Source of the DNA: Roseospira navarrensis
GTDB lineage: Bacteria > Pseudomonadota > Alphaproteobacteria > Rhodospirillales > Rhodospirillaceae
Reading direction: 5' to 3'
DNA length: 52,529 nt
Assembly (NCBI RefSeq): GCF_009601025.1
Contig: NZ_WIVE01000029.1
Location: 1-52,529 of the forward strand
The notes beneath the pieces are model-generated. The model was not told the DNA's origin and searched no databases. It was given only the letters and a program-made list of their open reading frames with translations. The position numbers were made by a program, and so were the translations under genes. How positions within the stretch are numbered: position 1 is the first letter of the stretch; each line of letters begins with the position of its first letter. Positions 34,277 through 44,373 of this stretch are shown piece after piece.

Positions 34277-35959
34277 CTACCCCTGCCGCACGCGCGCCAG
34301 GAACCGTTCCACCTCGCGCGCCAGGATGTCGGCGTTTTCCGCAAGGTTGCCCGCGGCGTCCCGCACGTCCGCCGAGGCCCGCCCGGCATCGCCCGCCGCC
34401 TGACTGACGCCCTGGATGTTCGCGGTCACCTCGCGCGCGGCGTCGGAGGTCTGCTCGACGTTGTGGGCGATCTCGCGCGTGGCCGCCGACTGCTCCTCCA
34501 CCGCCGAGGCGATGGACTGGCTGATCTCGGCGACCTGGGCCACCACGTCGCCGATGCCCTGCACGGCCTGGACCGCGGACTGCGTCTCAGTTTGCACGCC
34601 GCGGATGCGCGCGGCGATGTCGCCGGTCGCCTGGGCCGTCTGGGTGGCCAGGGTCTTGACCTCGTTGGCCACCACCGCGAACCCCTTGCCGGCATCCCCC
34701 GCCCGGGCCGCCTCGATGGTGGCGTTCAGCGCAAGCAGATTGGTCTGATCGGCGATGTCCGTAATCAGCTTGACCACCTCGTCGATCTTGTCCGCCGCCG
34801 CGCTCAGCCCTTCGATCTGCCGGTTGGTCTGGGTCACCTTGTCGGTGGCGTCCATCGCGATCGCGCTGGCCTGGGTCACCTGACGGCTGATCTCCTGGAT
34901 CGACGCCGACAGTTCCTCCGTCGCCGCGCTGACGGTCTGGATGCCGGAGCTGGCCTCCTCGGCCGAGGCCGCCACGGTGGTGGCCTGGTTGCCCGTCTCC
35001 TCGGCGATCGAGGCCATGCTGCCCGCCGTCGCCTGCATCTCCGTCGCGGCGCTGGACACCGTTTTGACCACGTGGCCGACGGCGCCCTGGAAATCGTCGG
35101 CCATCTGGAGCACCACGCGGCGGCGCTCCTCCTCGGCGCGCTGTTCCTTCTCGGCCTGCTCGGCCCGCAGGCGCTCCACCTCCAGCGCGTTGTCCTTGAA
35201 GACCTGGACGGCCGTGGCCATCGCGCCCAGTTCATCCCGCCGCTCGGTGTCCGGGACCGTCACGTCCAGGCGACCCCCGGCAAGAGTCGCCATGGTGCTG
35301 GTGAGGTGCTTGAGCGGTCCGGTGATGCCGCGAATCACGAAGAACGCCGCCAGAACGGCCACGACCAGCGCAATGGACGCGACCCCCACGAGTTTCAGGC
35401 CGTTCCGGATGGCGGTCGCGTCCACGTCGCTGACGTAGACCCCGGTGGCGATGAACCACCGCCAGGGGTCGAACGGGGTCGCCCAGGACACCTTCGGTTC
35501 CGGTGTCGTCTGGCCGGCGCGGGGGAAGCGGTAAGAGACCGACCCGCCGCCGGCCTGTGCGGCCGCGATCATGTCCGCGACCATGCGCTTGCCGTCCGAG
35601 TCCGTCAGGTCGAGTTTGCTGGTCCCCTCCCACTCCGGTCGCGGTGGCATGGCCATCGTGATGCCGGAATAGTCGTACACGAAGACATACTCGTTGCCGC
35701 CGGCATAACGGATGGCCCGAATGGCTTCCAGGGCCCGGGCCTGCGCGGTTTCAACATCCAGTTCGCCCTGCTCCGCCTTCTCATGGTAGTTGGCGATAAT
35801 CGCGCGGGCGGATTCTGCAATGGACCGGACCTGAGCGGTGCGCTCCGCCATCAACTCCTGTCGGCTGAAGACGACGGCGAGCCCGATCGTCACCAGAAGA
35901 CCAACAAAGGCGATGAGAGTAGGAAACCAGATCTTGATCGTGATTCGCGTGTTTTTCAT
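34277..35959 (-). CDS. Methyl-accepting chemotaxis protein with Cache sensor domain
   Basis: The 560-residue membrane receptor has TM1 at ~10-31 ([20 protein letters not shown]), then a periplasmic single-Cache (sCache_2) domain (~45-185) with [20 protein letters not shown] and [20 protein letters not shown]2 is at ~190-212, followed by a HAMP domain. The signalling domain has the hairpin tip [37 protein letters not shown] split over conserved blocks. sCache_2 receptors often sense small organic acids; the ligand here is unknown. No che genes are nearby. It lies downstream of the phoB terminator region on the same strand, and its own promoter is not obvious. Confidence 0.93.
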   Translation of the reverse strand: MKNTRITIKIWFPTLIAFVGLLVTIGLAVVFSRQELMAERTAQVRSIAESARAIIANYHEKAEQGELDVETAQARALEAIRAIRYAGGNEYVFVYDYSGITMAMPPRPEWEGTSKLDLTDSDGKRMVADMIAAAQAGGGSVSYRFPRAGQTTPEPKVSWATPFDPWRWFIATGVYVSDVDATAIRNGLKLVGVASIALVVAVLAAFFVIRGITGPLKHLTSTMATLAGGRLDVTVPDTERRDELGAMATAVQVFKDNALEVERLRAEQAEKEQRAEEERRRVVLQMADDFQGAVGHVVKTVSSAATEMQATAGSMASIAEETGNQATTVAASAEEASSGIQTVSAATEELSASIQEISRQVTQASAIAMDATDKVTQTNRQIEGLSAAADKIDEVVKLITDIADQTNLLALNATIEAARAGDAGKGFAVVANEVKTLATQTAQATGDIAARIRGVQTETQSAVQAVQGIGDVVAQVAEISQSIASAVEEQSAATREIAHNVEQTSDAAREVTANIQGVSQAAGDAGRASADVRDAAGNLAENADILAREVERFLARVRQG

Positions 35960-36132
35960 GACTAGGACGCCCCCTTTGTCCCGCCCTGAGTGTTGACGCC
36001 GGGCAATGAAGCGTCAAAATTGAGCGGCGATGGATTTCTTCACGTGCGAAGTATATCGTTTCCAGGACAGAAAGGCATGACGCCTCTCACAAAACCGTCA
36101 TATTCAAACGATGGCGCGCGGTTATCCTGATC

Positions 36133-36164
36133 GGCGATGCACCGGACGCATCCGGCTCCTCGCC
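36133..36164 (+). repeat. 32-bp palindromic module A, copy 3 (with partial module D)
   Basis: The arms are GGCGATGCACCGGAC and ATCCGGCTCCTCGCC, less perfect than the other copies. TCCGCCGCT, the start of module D, follows. It lies in the 290-bp gap between the chemoreceptor and phoB genes. Confidence 0.65.
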
Positions 36165-36182
36165 TCCGCCGCTGGGCACAGC

Positions 36183-36217
36183 AAAAAGGGTGCCAAGCCA
36201 TCGGCCGGGCACCCTTT
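36183..36217 (-). terminator. Rho-independent terminator of the pst-pho operon
   Basis: On the minus strand AAAGGGTGCC (36217-36208) pairs with GGCACCCTTT (36194-36185), followed by a U run (36187-36183). It lies 33 bp after the phoB stop. Confidence 0.85.
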
Positions 36218-36249
36218 GGAGCATCACGAATGAGAGAGGGGGGGGAGGG

Positions 36250-36957
36250 TCAGACCACCGGAACGCTGGCGTCCAGGGCGTAGCCGGCGGCGCGCACGGT
36301 GCGGATCAGGTCCACCTCGTCGGGCGCGTTCAGGGCCTTGCGCAGGCGGCGGATGTGCACATCCACGGTGCGGGGCTCGACATAGATGTCCGGGCCCCAC
36401 ACCGCGTTCAGCAGCGCCTCGCGCGAGAACACGCTGCCCGGGTTGTGCATCAGAAAGCGCAGCAGGCGGAATTCGGTCGGCCCCAGGTGGACATGCCGAC
36501 CGGCGCGGGTCACCCGGTGCGCGCCCAGGTCCATGACCACGCCCTCGTATTCCAGCAGCCCCTTCGGCTGGGACGGCTGCACCCGGCGCAACTGCGCCTT
36601 GACGCGGGCCAGCAGTTCGGGGACCGAGAACGGCTTGGTGATATAGTCGTCCGCCCCGGTGTTCAGGCCGCGCACCTTGTCCGACTCCTCGCCGCGCGCG
36701 GTCAGCATGATGATGGGCACGGTGCGGTCATCGGCCTTGCGGCGCAACTGGCGGCAGACCTCGATGCCCGAAAGCTGGGGCAGCATCCAGTCCAGCAGCA
36801 CCAGATCCGGTTCGCTCTCGGCGAAGACCGTCAGGGCCTCCTCGCCGTCGAGCGCCTCGCACACCCGGTAGCCTTCCTTTTCGAGGTTGTAGCGCAGCAT
36901 GGTGACCAGCGCGGCCTCATCCTCGACGATCATCACCAGGGGCTTCATCGTCTCCAT
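36250..36957 (-). CDS. phoB: Phosphate regulon response regulator PhoB
   Basis: The 235-residue OmpR/PhoB-type regulator has an N-terminal receiver with VMIVEDEAALV (acidic pocket), DLVLLDWMLPQLSG (phospho-accepting Asp), IIMLTARGEE and GADDYITKPFS (Lys). The C-terminal winged helix has TEFRLLRFLMHNPGSVFSRE, LLNAVWGPDIYVEPRTVDVHIRRLRK and VRAAGYAL. It binds Pho boxes when phosphate is scarce. It ends the pst operon, 22 bp after phoU. The cognate kinase gene phoR, often next to phoB, is absent from the window. Confidence 0.95.
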   Translation of the reverse strand: METMKPLVMIVEDEAALVTMLRYNLEKEGYRVCEALDGEEALTVFAESEPDLVLLDWMLPQLSGIEVCRQLRRKADDRTVPIIMLTARGEESDKVRGLNTGADDYITKPFSVPELLARVKAQLRRVQPSQPKGLLEYEGVVMDLGAHRVTRAGRHVHLGPTEFRLLRFLMHNPGSVFSREALLNAVWGPDIYVEPRTVDVHIRRLRKALNAPDEVDLIRTVRAAGYALDASVPVV

Positions 36958-36979
36958 GGTCCCTCATGCCTCCAGCGGC

Positions 36980-37723
36980 TCAAACCTGTGGGTCCGGCAG
37001 GCTGCCGGGATCGGGCAGGAAGTCCTCGCCCCGGGGCCGGGTCTCGCGCAGAGGCCGGCCCAGCACCAGGTAATGCACCATCTCGGCAATGTTGGTGGCG
37101 TGGTCGCCGATGCGTTCGATGTTCTTGGCGATGAACATCAGATGCGAGCAGGCCGTGATATTGCGCGGATCTTCCGACATGTAGCTGACCAGCTCGCGGA
37201 ACAGGCTGGTGTGCAGCGCGTCCAGGTCCTCGTCGCGGTGCCAGACGGCCACGGCGCGGTCCACGTCCCGCTCCACATAGGCGTCCAGCACCTCCTTGAC
37301 GATCTCCTGGGCCAGCCCGAGCATCCGGGGCAGCGCCGCGACCACGCGCACGGGCGGCGACTGGTTGACCACCATGGAGCGCTTGGCGACGTTGGCGGCG
37401 TAGTCGCCCACCCGCTCCAGGTCGCCGGCGATGCGCAGCGCGCCCACGATCTGGCGCAGGTCCTCGGCCACCGGCTGGCGCAGGGCCAGCAGGCGGATGG
37501 CGTGGTCCTGGATGTCCTGCTCCAGCACGTCCACGTCCACGTCGCGCGCGGCGACCTCGGCCGCCAGCACGCTGTCGCGCCGGATGAGGGCCTGCGCGGC
37601 CCCCGCAAGCTGGGCTTCAACCACGCCGCCGGTGCGCACGACCGTATTGGACAGTCGCTCAAGTTCCGCGTCGAAGGACCGAACGGTGTGATCGTTCGGC
37701 CCAGGCGCCACCGTCAATGCCAT
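36980..37723 (-). CDS. phoU: Phosphate signalling protein PhoU
   Basis: The 247-residue protein has two PhoU repeats, with the characteristic RIAGDLERVGDYAANVAKR and FIAKNIERIGDHATNIAEMVHYLV metal-binding motifs (E/DxxxD). PhoU links the Pst transporter to PhoR and keeps the Pho regulon off in high phosphate. The ATG at 37723 starts the conserved MALTVAPGPNDHTVRSFDAEL region. It lies between pstB and phoB. Confidence 0.95.
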   Translation of the reverse strand: MALTVAPGPNDHTVRSFDAELERLSNTVVRTGGVVEAQLAGAAQALIRRDSVLAAEVAARDVDVDVLEQDIQDHAIRLLALRQPVAEDLRQIVGALRIAGDLERVGDYAANVAKRSMVVNQSPPVRVVAALPRMLGLAQEIVKEVLDAYVERDVDRAVAVWHRDEDLDALHTSLFRELVSYMSEDPRNITACSHLMFIAKNIERIGDHATNIAEMVHYLVLGRPLRETRPRGEDFLPDPGSLPDPQV

Positions 37724-37758
37724 GATCCTGTCCCCTGCGGCCTGCAGAGCCGCTCTCC

Positions 37759-38592
37759 CTAGCCGAACCGGCCGGTGATGTAGCCCTGGGTCAGCCTGTG
37801 TTCCGGATTGGTGAAGATGGTTTCGGTATCGCCCATTTCGACCAGATTGCCCAGATGGAAGAAGGCCGTGCGTTGCGACACCCGCGCCGCCTGCTGCATG
37901 GAGTGCGTCACGATCACGATGGTGTAGTTGGCGCGCAGTTCGTCGATCAGCTCTTCGATCTTGGCGGTGGCGATGGGGTCGAGCGCCGAGCAGGGCTCGT
38001 CCATCAGGATCACCTCGGGGCTGACCGCGATCGCGCGGGCAATGCACAGGCGCTGCTGCTGGCCGCCGGACAGGCCGGTGCCCGGGGTGTCCAGGCGGTC
38101 CTTGACCTCGTTCAGCAGGCCGGCGCGCTCCAGGCTGGAGTGGACGATCTCCTCCAGCTCGCTCTTGTGCGAGACTAGGCCGTGAATGCGCGGGCCATAG
38201 GCCACGTTCTCGAAGATCGACTTGGGGAACGGGTTCGGCTTCTGGAACACCATGCCGACGCGGGCGCGAAGCTGCACCACGTCCACCTTGCGGTCATAGA
38301 CGTCCTCGCCGTCCAGGCGGATGTCGCCGGTGACGCGGCAGATGTCGATGGTGTCGTTCATGCGGTTCAGGGCGCGCAGGAACGTGGACTTGCCGCAGCC
38401 CGACGGGCCGATGAACGCCGTCACCTCGTTGGCGGCGACATCCAGGCTGACGGACTTGATGGCCTGCTTCTCGCCGTAGAACACGCTGACGTCGCGGGCC
38501 GCGACCTTGATGTCCGACTCCAGGATGGGCTTGCCGACCGTGGTGTCCGGATAGCCGTGGTCCTGCTCGGAGTCTTTGGTCTGAACGTTCAT
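37759..38592 (-). CDS. pstB: Phosphate ABC transporter ATP-binding protein PstB
   Basis: The 277-residue ATPase has Walker [22 protein letters not shown] (typical of PstB), [20 protein letters not shown], signature [15 protein letters not shown], Walker [14 protein letters not shown] and [13 protein letters not shown]. An N-terminal extension of ~30 residues precedes the domain. The start lies 5 bp after the pstA stop. Confidence 0.97.
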   Translation of the reverse strand: MNVQTKDSEQDHGYPDTTVGKPILESDIKVAARDVSVFYGEKQAIKSVSLDVAANEVTAFIGPSGCGKSTFLRALNRMNDTIDICRVTGDIRLDGEDVYDRKVDVVQLRARVGMVFQKPNPFPKSIFENVAYGPRIHGLVSHKSELEEIVHSSLERAGLLNEVKDRLDTPGTGLSGGQQQRLCIARAIAVSPEVILMDEPCSALDPIATAKIEELIDELRANYTIVIVTHSMQQAARVSQRTAFFHLGNLVEMGDTETIFTNPEHRLTQGYITGRFG

Positions 38593-38597
38593 GGCTG

Positions 38598-39953
38598 TCA
38601 CCACTTTCTCTCGAAACGTTTGCGCAGCAGGACGGCCGCCGCGTTCATGAAGATGAGGAAGCCCAGCAGGCACATGATGGCCGCCGAGGTCCGTTCGGTG
38701 AACCCGCGTTCTGGACTGTCGGACCATAGATAGATCTGCACCGGCAGAACGGTCGAGGGGTCCATCGGCGATCCCGGGATGTCCACCACGAAGGCGACCA
38801 TGCCGATCATCAGGAGCGGCGCGGTCTCGCCCAGGGCCTGGGCCATGCCGATGATGGTGCCGGTCAGCATGCCCGGCATGGCCAGCGGCAGCACGTGATG
38901 GAAGATGCACTGCAGCTTGGAGGCGCCGACGCCCAGCGCGGCTTCGCGGATCGACGGCGGCACCGACTTCAGGGCGGCGCGGCTGGCGATGATGATGGTG
39001 GGCAGGGTCATCAGCGTCAGCACCAGACCGCCGACCACCGGCGCCGAGCGCGGCATGCCGAAGAACTGCAGGAACACGGCCAGACCCAGCAGACCGAACA
39101 CGATCGAGGGCACGGCGGCGAGGTTGTTGATGTTGACCTCGATGATGTCCGTCCAGCGGTTCTTGGGCGCGAACTCCTCCAGGTACACGGCGGCCGCCAC
39201 CCCGATGGGGAACGACAGCGACAGCGTGACCAGCAGAGTGAAGAACGAGCCCACGGCCGCGCCCCAGATGCCGGCTAGCTCCGGCTGGCGGCTGTCGCCG
39301 TTGGTGAAGAACCAGCGATTGAACGAGGCGTCGATTTCACCCTGACGGACCAGTTGCTGCATGTAGTCGGCTTGGCCCTCCGAAATCAGCCGCTCACCCG
39401 GCGGCAGCGTCCAGGGGATGTCGGTGCTGCGCTCGCGGATGACACCCAGGTCCACCGCCGGATCGATGTTGCCCTTCAGCACCTGATCGAACTCGGTGGC
39501 CAGCGGCACCCGCACACTAACGCGCTGGCCCACAAGCTCCGGGTTGTCCAGCACCATGTCCCGGATCACGAAGTTGGCCCCGGAACTGACCAGGGCGCGC
39601 ACATCGCGCCGCGCGCTCCGGCCGGTGGCCTCGGGAAACAGCGAGTACAGGGCGTCGTTGACGGCGGACTGGTAATCGGCCCTGGCCAGCACCTCCGGGT
39701 CCCGGTTGCCCTCGGGGTCGATGTCCTGCGGGAACAGGGTCACGTCCAGATGGACCGTATGCTGCACGAAGGCCGTGTAGCCGGTGCCGATGATGGTCGC
39801 GAACAGCGTGACCAGCATGGACAGGGCCAGGATGATGGCGATGATGCCGTAGGACTGGAACCGCTTCTCGGCGGCGTAGCGACGCGCCAGCGAGGCCTTC
39901 ATGCGGTCCATCGCGGGGTTCGTCTGGGTGGGCGGCGCGGTCTGGTCGGTCAT
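38598..39953 (-). CDS. pstA: Phosphate ABC transporter permease PstA (with DUF3333-type N terminus)
   Basis: The 451-residue protein has a C-terminal permease domain ([32 protein letters not shown], then [37 protein letters not shown]) preceded by a ~200-residue N-terminal region. That region has one membrane helix ([20 protein letters not shown]) and a soluble periplasmic part, as in alphaproteobacterial PstA proteins with DUF3333. The ATG at 39953 is preferred to a GTG at 39998. It forms the channel with PstC. Confidence 0.94.
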   Translation of the reverse strand: MTDQTAPPTQTNPAMDRMKASLARRYAAEKRFQSYGIIAIILALSMLVTLFATIIGTGYTAFVQHTVHLDVTLFPQDIDPEGNRDPEVLARADYQSAVNDALYSLFPEATGRSARRDVRALVSSGANFVIRDMVLDNPELVGQRVSVRVPLATEFDQVLKGNIDPAVDLGVIRERSTDIPWTLPPGERLISEGQADYMQQLVRQGEIDASFNRWFFTNGDSRQPELAGIWGAAVGSFFTLLVTLSLSFPIGVAAAVYLEEFAPKNRWTDIIEVNINNLAAVPSIVFGLLGLAVFLQFFGMPRSAPVVGGLVLTLMTLPTIIIASRAALKSVPPSIREAALGVGASKLQCIFHHVLPLAMPGMLTGTIIGMAQALGETAPLLMIGMVAFVVDIPGSPMDPSTVLPVQIYLWSDSPERGFTERTSAAIMCLLGFLIFMNAAAVLLRKRFERKW

Positions 39954-40010
39954 GGGGCTTCTCGCTTGCTCGGGCGCGGACTCGGTCGGATGCGGCACGG
40001 GACCGGCCCG

Positions 40011-41477
40011 TCAGTCGTACTGCTCGCGGTACTTGCGGACCACGTGCAGCGCGATGATGTTCAGGCACAGCGTCATGACGAACAGCATCAGGCCGAGGGC
40101 GAAGGCGGCCAGCGTCTTGGCGCTGTCGAACTCCTGGTCGCCGACCAGCAGGGTGACGATCTGCACCGTGACCGTGGTCACCGCCTCCAGCGGGTTGGCC
40201 GTCAGGTTCGACCCCAGGCCGGCGGCCATGACCACGATCATGGTCTCGCCGATGGCGCGGCTGACCGCCAGCAGCACGCCGCCGACGATGCCCGGCAGCG
40301 CGGCCGGCAGGATGACGCGGCGCACGGTCTCGGACTTGGTGGCGCCCAGGCCGTACGACCCCTCGCGCATGGACTGCGGCACGGCGGTGATGACGTCATC
40401 CGACAGCGAGCTGACGAACGGGATGATCATGATGCCCATGACCATGCCGGCGGCAAGCGCGCTTTCCGAGGACACGCTGAGGCCGATGCTCTCGCCCACG
40501 TCGCGGAAGAACGGCGCCACCGTCAGGGCGGCGAAGAAGCCGTAGACCACGGTCGGGATGCCGGCCAGGATCTCCAGCAGCGGCTTGACCACGGCGCGCA
40601 CCTTGGAGTGCGCATACTCGGCCATGTAGATCGCCGACAGCAGCCCGATGGGCACCGCGACGCACATGGCGATGAACGAGATCAGCAGCGTGCCCGCGAA
40701 CAGCGGCACGGCGCCGAACGCGCCGGTCGAGCCCACCTGGTCTTCACGGATGGCCGTCTGCGGGCTCCAGTGCAGGCCGAACAGGAATTCGGTGAACGGG
40801 ATCTTGCTGAAGAAGCGCAGGGCCTCGAACAGCAGGGACAGCACGATGCCCAGTGTGGTCAGGATGGCCACGGTCGAGCACAGGATCATGAACAGGGTGA
40901 CCGCCCATTCGACCCGGTTGCGCGCCCGCATGTCCGGAGCGATGCGGCGCCACGCCAGCCCCGCGCCCACGCCGGCGACCCCGACGCCGGCCGCGAACAT
41001 CAGGATGTAGCTGATGTTCCGGTAGCCCGCATAGTAGTCCGCGACCTCCTGCATGAACGCGGCATGGCCCGCCGACGCGGTGCCGGCCGCCATGTTGCGG
41101 ATCTCGGTCTGCAGCAGCGCGTACTGGTCGGCGCGCAGTTCGCTCAGATCGATGGTGGTGGCGTCCTGATCCAGGCTCAGCAGCAGCGCCAGCTTGGACT
41201 GGCGGATGGTGTCCATGTTGCCCGGATCGGCGATGTTCGCCTGGAAGTAGTCCAGGGCCGCGTTCATGGCCAGCATCGGTTCCAGCGGCAGCCACAGCAC
41301 CACCAGAACCAGGGCCGGCACGGCGGCCCAGAGGGCGACGAAATGACCGTGGTAGTTGGGCAGGGAGTGCAGCGCCCGGGGATCGCCGCCGCTGCGGGCG
41401 ATGGCCCGCTGGCGCCCCATGACGAAACCGATCAGCGCCAGAATGACAATTGCGCCGATCACAAGAAGGGTGTCCAT
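40011..41477 (-). CDS. pstC: Phosphate ABC transporter permease PstC
   Basis: The 488-residue permease has a long N-terminal part with two helices and a periplasmic segment (~60-150), then the PstC core: GAVPLFAGTLLISFIAMCVAVPIGLLSAIYMAEYA, PLLEILAGIPTVVYGFFA, and the EAA loop REGSYGLGATKSETVRRVILPAALPGI. The N-terminal region is longer than in E. coli, as is usual in this lineage. It lies 187 bp after pstS, with a strong stem-loop in the gap. Confidence 0.95.
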   Translation of the reverse strand: MDTLLVIGAIVILALIGFVMGRQRAIARSGGDPRALHSLPNYHGHFVALWAAVPALVLVVLWLPLEPMLAMNAALDYFQANIADPGNMDTIRQSKLALLLSLDQDATTIDLSELRADQYALLQTEIRNMAAGTASAGHAAFMQEVADYYAGYRNISYILMFAAGVGVAGVGAGLAWRRIAPDMRARNRVEWAVTLFMILCSTVAILTTLGIVLSLLFEALRFFSKIPFTEFLFGLHWSPQTAIREDQVGSTGAFGAVPLFAGTLLISFIAMCVAVPIGLLSAIYMAEYAHSKVRAVVKPLLEILAGIPTVVYGFFAALTVAPFFRDVGESIGLSVSSESALAAGMVMGIMIIPFVSSLSDDVITAVPQSMREGSYGLGATKSETVRRVILPAALPGIVGGVLLAVSRAIGETMIVVMAAGLGSNLTANPLEAVTTVTVQIVTLLVGDQEFDSAKTLAAFALGLMLFVMTLCLNIIALHVVRKYREQYD

Positions 41478-41581
41478 GGAATGCGTCCCGTGTCCGTCTT
41501 GGCCCCGGCTCGTCCCGGGCTGTCCGCCTGCCGCCGGGCCTTGGTGCCCGGATGACTCTGAAGGGTCCGCCCCTCACGAGA

Positions 41582-41612
41582 CCAGCGACCGGCGCGCAAG
41601 GCCGGTCGCTGG
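41582..41612 (-). other. Intercistronic stem-loop between pstS and pstC
   Basis: A perfect 12-bp stem (CCAGCGACCGGC with GCCGGTCGCTGG) and a 7-nt loop, 52 bp after the pstS stop. No U tract follows on the transcript. It probably stabilises a separate pstS mRNA or reduces read-through to pstC. Confidence 0.75.
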
Positions 41613-41664
41613 CTGTCGGGTCCGCCACGGCGCGCGCCATGGCGGCAGGGCGGAGGCTGAGCCC

Positions 41665-42687
41665 TTACATGTTGACGTTGTCAACCTTGTTCATGGCCGC
41701 ATCGCGGTACTTCGCCCGCTCGGCGTCCGGCATCGGGATCAAGCCCTTGTCGGACAGGTAGCCTTCCGGACCCCAGGCGGCTTCCGAGGTGTACTCGGCG
41801 ACGAACTCTTCCATGCCGGGGATCACGCCCATGTGCGCCGTCTTGATGTAGACGAACAGCGGGCGGGACACCGGGTAGGCGCCGGAGGCGATGTTGTCGA
41901 AGGTCGGGGCCTCGCCCGAGATGATGCTGCCGTGCAGCTTGTCCTGGTTCTGGTCCAGGAACGAGAAGCCGAAGATGCCCAGGGCCACCGGGTTGGCTTC
42001 CAGCTTCTGAACGATCAGGTTGTCGTTCTCGCCGGCCTCGACGAAGGCGCCGTCTTCACGCAGGGTGAAGGCGCGGGCCTTGAACTCGTCCTTGGACAGA
42101 CCCTCGCAGGCCTCGAACGCCTCGCAGCCCGGCTCCATGACCAGCTCAAGGAAGGCGTCGCGCGTGCCGGAGGTCGGGGGCGGACCCAGCACCTCGATGT
42201 TCTCGTCCGGCAGGGACGAGTCGATGTCGGACCACTTCATGTTCGGGTTGGCGACCCACTCGCCGTCAACCGGCACGTCCTTGGCCAGCGCCAGGAAGAT
42301 CTGCTCCTTGGACAGCTCGAAGGTCGGGGCCGACTTGGCGTTGGCCATCACGATGCCGTCGTAGCCGACCTTCATCTCGGTGATGGCGGTGACGCCGTTC
42401 TGGGCGCAGGTCTCGACCTCGGAGGCCTTGATGGCGCGCGAGGCGTTGGTGAAGTCCGGGTGCTCGACGCCGAGGCCGGCGCAGAACAGCTTCAGGCCGC
42501 CGCCGGAGCCCGTGGACTCGACCACCGGGGTCGGCATGCCGGTCTTCTTGCCGAAGGTCTCCGCCACGACGGTGGTGAACGGATACACGGTCGAGGAGCC
42601 GACGATGCGGATCTGGTCGCGGGCCTGGGCCACGCCGGCGAAGGCGACGGCCGCCACGGCGCCCAGCAGAATGCTCTTCTTGATCAC
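41665..42687 (-). CDS. pstS: Phosphate-binding periplasmic protein PstS
   Basis: The 340-residue precursor has a signal peptide (IKKSILLGAVAAVAFAGVAQA, cleavage after AQA). The mature part has IRIVGSSTVYPFTTVVAETFGK (the GSST phosphate loop), VESTGSGGGLKLFC, DFTNASRAIKASE and PPPTSGTRDAFLELVM with the second phosphate-binding SGTR. The start is GTG, set by GGAGG 5 bp upstream. It is the first gene of the operon, behind the Pho box at 42870-42898. Among alphaproteobacterial PstS proteins it is the SphX-like longer type. Confidence 0.95.
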   Translation of the reverse strand: MIKKSILLGAVAAVAFAGVAQARDQIRIVGSSTVYPFTTVVAETFGKKTGMPTPVVESTGSGGGLKLFCAGLGVEHPDFTNASRAIKASEVETCAQNGVTAITEMKVGYDGIVMANAKSAPTFELSKEQIFLALAKDVPVDGEWVANPNMKWSDIDSSLPDENIEVLGPPPTSGTRDAFLELVMEPGCEAFEACEGLSKDEFKARAFTLREDGAFVEAGENDNLIVQKLEANPVALGIFGFSFLDQNQDKLHGSIISGEAPTFDNIASGAYPVSRPLFVYIKTAHMGVIPGMEEFVAEYTSEAAWGPEGYLSDKGLIPMPDAERAKYRDAAMNKVDNVNM

Positions 42688-42869
42688 GAGGACCTCCAAA
42701 GTCTGTGTGGGTGTGCCGGGCCGGGGGGCTCCCGACCCGTCCCTGGCGCCCGGCTCATCAGCCGCCGGGATGACAGGGTGGACACGCACCGCGCCCGGGT
42801 CTCTCCGGTGGGGCCACCGCCCCGGGTCGCGGATTTGGCGCGACCCTACTCAGGGACAGCGACTCCCTT

Positions 42870-42898
42870 GTGACAGCACGATGAAAGTTTGGTTACAG
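42870..42898 (-). promoter_or_regulatory. Pho box (three heptamers) upstream of pstS
   Basis: Read on the minus strand, CTGTAAC (42898-42892), CTTTCAT (42887-42881) and CTGTCAC (42876-42870) follow one another with an exact 11-bp period, the spacing of PhoB-bound direct repeats. A TAGGGT near 42853-42848 could be the -10. It lies just after the 3' end of tyrS. Confidence 0.88.
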
Positions 42899-42950
42899 CC
42901 GCGGACGATTGGCGGAATGATCCGGACCGGCGACGACCGGCCCGCGCCGC

Positions 42951-44201
42951 CTATCCGACCCGCACCAGCGCATGGGACTTGCGCCCGGCGGACAGCTTGA
43001 TCTCGCCGCCCTTCAGGTCGCCGTCCGTCACCATGCGCCCGATGTCCTCCACCGTGACATCGTTGATGCGCGCCCCGCCGCCCTTGATGAGGCGCTTCGC
43101 CTCGCCGTTGGACGCGGTCAGGCCGACGCGCGTGAACAGCGCCGGGGCCGAGACGCCGGCGGCCAGCTCATCGGCCGGCACGGTGACGCTGGGCAGGTCC
43201 TCGCCCACGCCGCCCTGCTCGAACACGGCGCGCGCGGTCTCCGCCGCCGCCAGCGCCGCCGCCTCGCCCCGAGCCAGCGTGCTCGCCTCGTGCGCCAGGA
43301 CCTTCTTGGCCTCGTTGATCTCCGCCCCGCCCAGGGCTTCCAGGCGGGCGATCTCGTCCAGCGGCAGTTCGGTGAACAGGCGCAGGAAGCGGCCCACGTC
43401 GGCGTCCTCGGTGTTGCGCCAGAACTGCCAGAAGTCGTAGGCGGGCAACTGATCCTCGTTCAGCCACACGGCCCCCTGGGCGCTCTTGCCCATCTTGGCG
43501 CCCGAGGCCGTGGTGATGAGCGGCACGGTCAGGCCGTACAGCGACACCCCGTCGCAGCGCCGGCCCAGTTCGACGCCGTTGAGGATGTTGCCCCACTGGT
43601 CGGCGCCGCCCATCTGCAGCCGGATGCCGTCGCGCCGCGCCAGCTCCAGGAAGTCGTAGGCCTGGAGGATCATGTAGTTGAATTCCAGGAACGACATGTG
43701 CGTCTCGCGCTCCAGCCGCATGCGCACCGAGTCGAACGTGAGCATGCGATTGATCGAGAAATGCCGGCCGTAGTCGCGCAGGAACGGAATGTAGGCCAGC
43801 CCGTCCAGCCAGTCCGCGTTGTTGACCATGACAGCGTCGCCGGCGCCGTCGCCGAAGGTCAGGTACCGGGCGAACACGCCCTTGATGCCGGCCATGTTGG
43901 CGGCGATCTCGTCGTCGGTCAGCATCTTGCGGGCATCGTCGCGGCCGGTCGGATCGCCCACGCGGGTGGTGCCCCCGCCCATCAGCACGACCGGGCGGTG
44001 GCCGGTTTTCTGGAACCAGCGCAACAGCATGATGGACACCAGCGAGCCCACGTGCAGGCTGGGCGCGGTGCAGTCATAACCGATATAGGCCGACACGGTC
44101 TCCGCCTTCAGCAGCGCGTCCAGCTCTTCGGCGTGGGTGCAGGCATCCACGAAGCCCCGCTCGTGGATGATGCGCATGAAGTCGGAGGAAAAGGCGGTCA
44201 T
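42951..44201 (-). CDS. tyrS: Tyrosyl-tRNA synthetase
   Basis: The 416-residue class I aminoacyl-tRNA synthetase shows [16 protein letters not shown] (the HIGH-equivalent HVGS), [27 protein letters not shown] (tyrosine binding) and [12 protein letters not shown] (the KMSKS-equivalent). A C-terminal S4 RNA-binding domain follows ([27 protein letters not shown]). The start is the ATG at 44201. The frame extends 33 codons further without conserved sequence. It is divergent from anmK and ends 52 bp before the Pho box. Confidence 0.97.
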   Translation of the reverse strand: MTAFSSDFMRIIHERGFVDACTHAEELDALLKAETVSAYIGYDCTAPSLHVGSLVSIMLLRWFQKTGHRPVVLMGGGTTRVGDPTGRDDARKMLTDDEIAANMAGIKGVFARYLTFGDGAGDAVMVNNADWLDGLAYIPFLRDYGRHFSINRMLTFDSVRMRLERETHMSFLEFNYMILQAYDFLELARRDGIRLQMGGADQWGNILNGVELGRRCDGVSLYGLTVPLITTASGAKMGKSAQGAVWLNEDQLPAYDFWQFWRNTEDADVGRFLRLFTELPLDEIARLEALGGAEINEAKKVLAHEASTLARGEAAALAAAETARAVFEQGGVGEDLPSVTVPADELAAGVSAPALFTRVGLTASNGEAKRLIKGGGARINDVTVEDIGRMVTDGDLKGGEIKLSAGRKSHALVRVG

Positions 44202-44373
44202 CGCGTCCGGTCTCGCTCTGGTGGTCGATTGGTGGGCCTTGCGGCGGGCGTGGTCGTTTAGCACACTCCATCTGTCCCGCAAAGCGAGGTGCTCCGCCAT
44301 GATTCCGTTTCCGAAAGGACTGTCCCGAACCCCGCCCGTCCGTCAGGCGTGGGTTCCGCCCCATCATCGGGCC

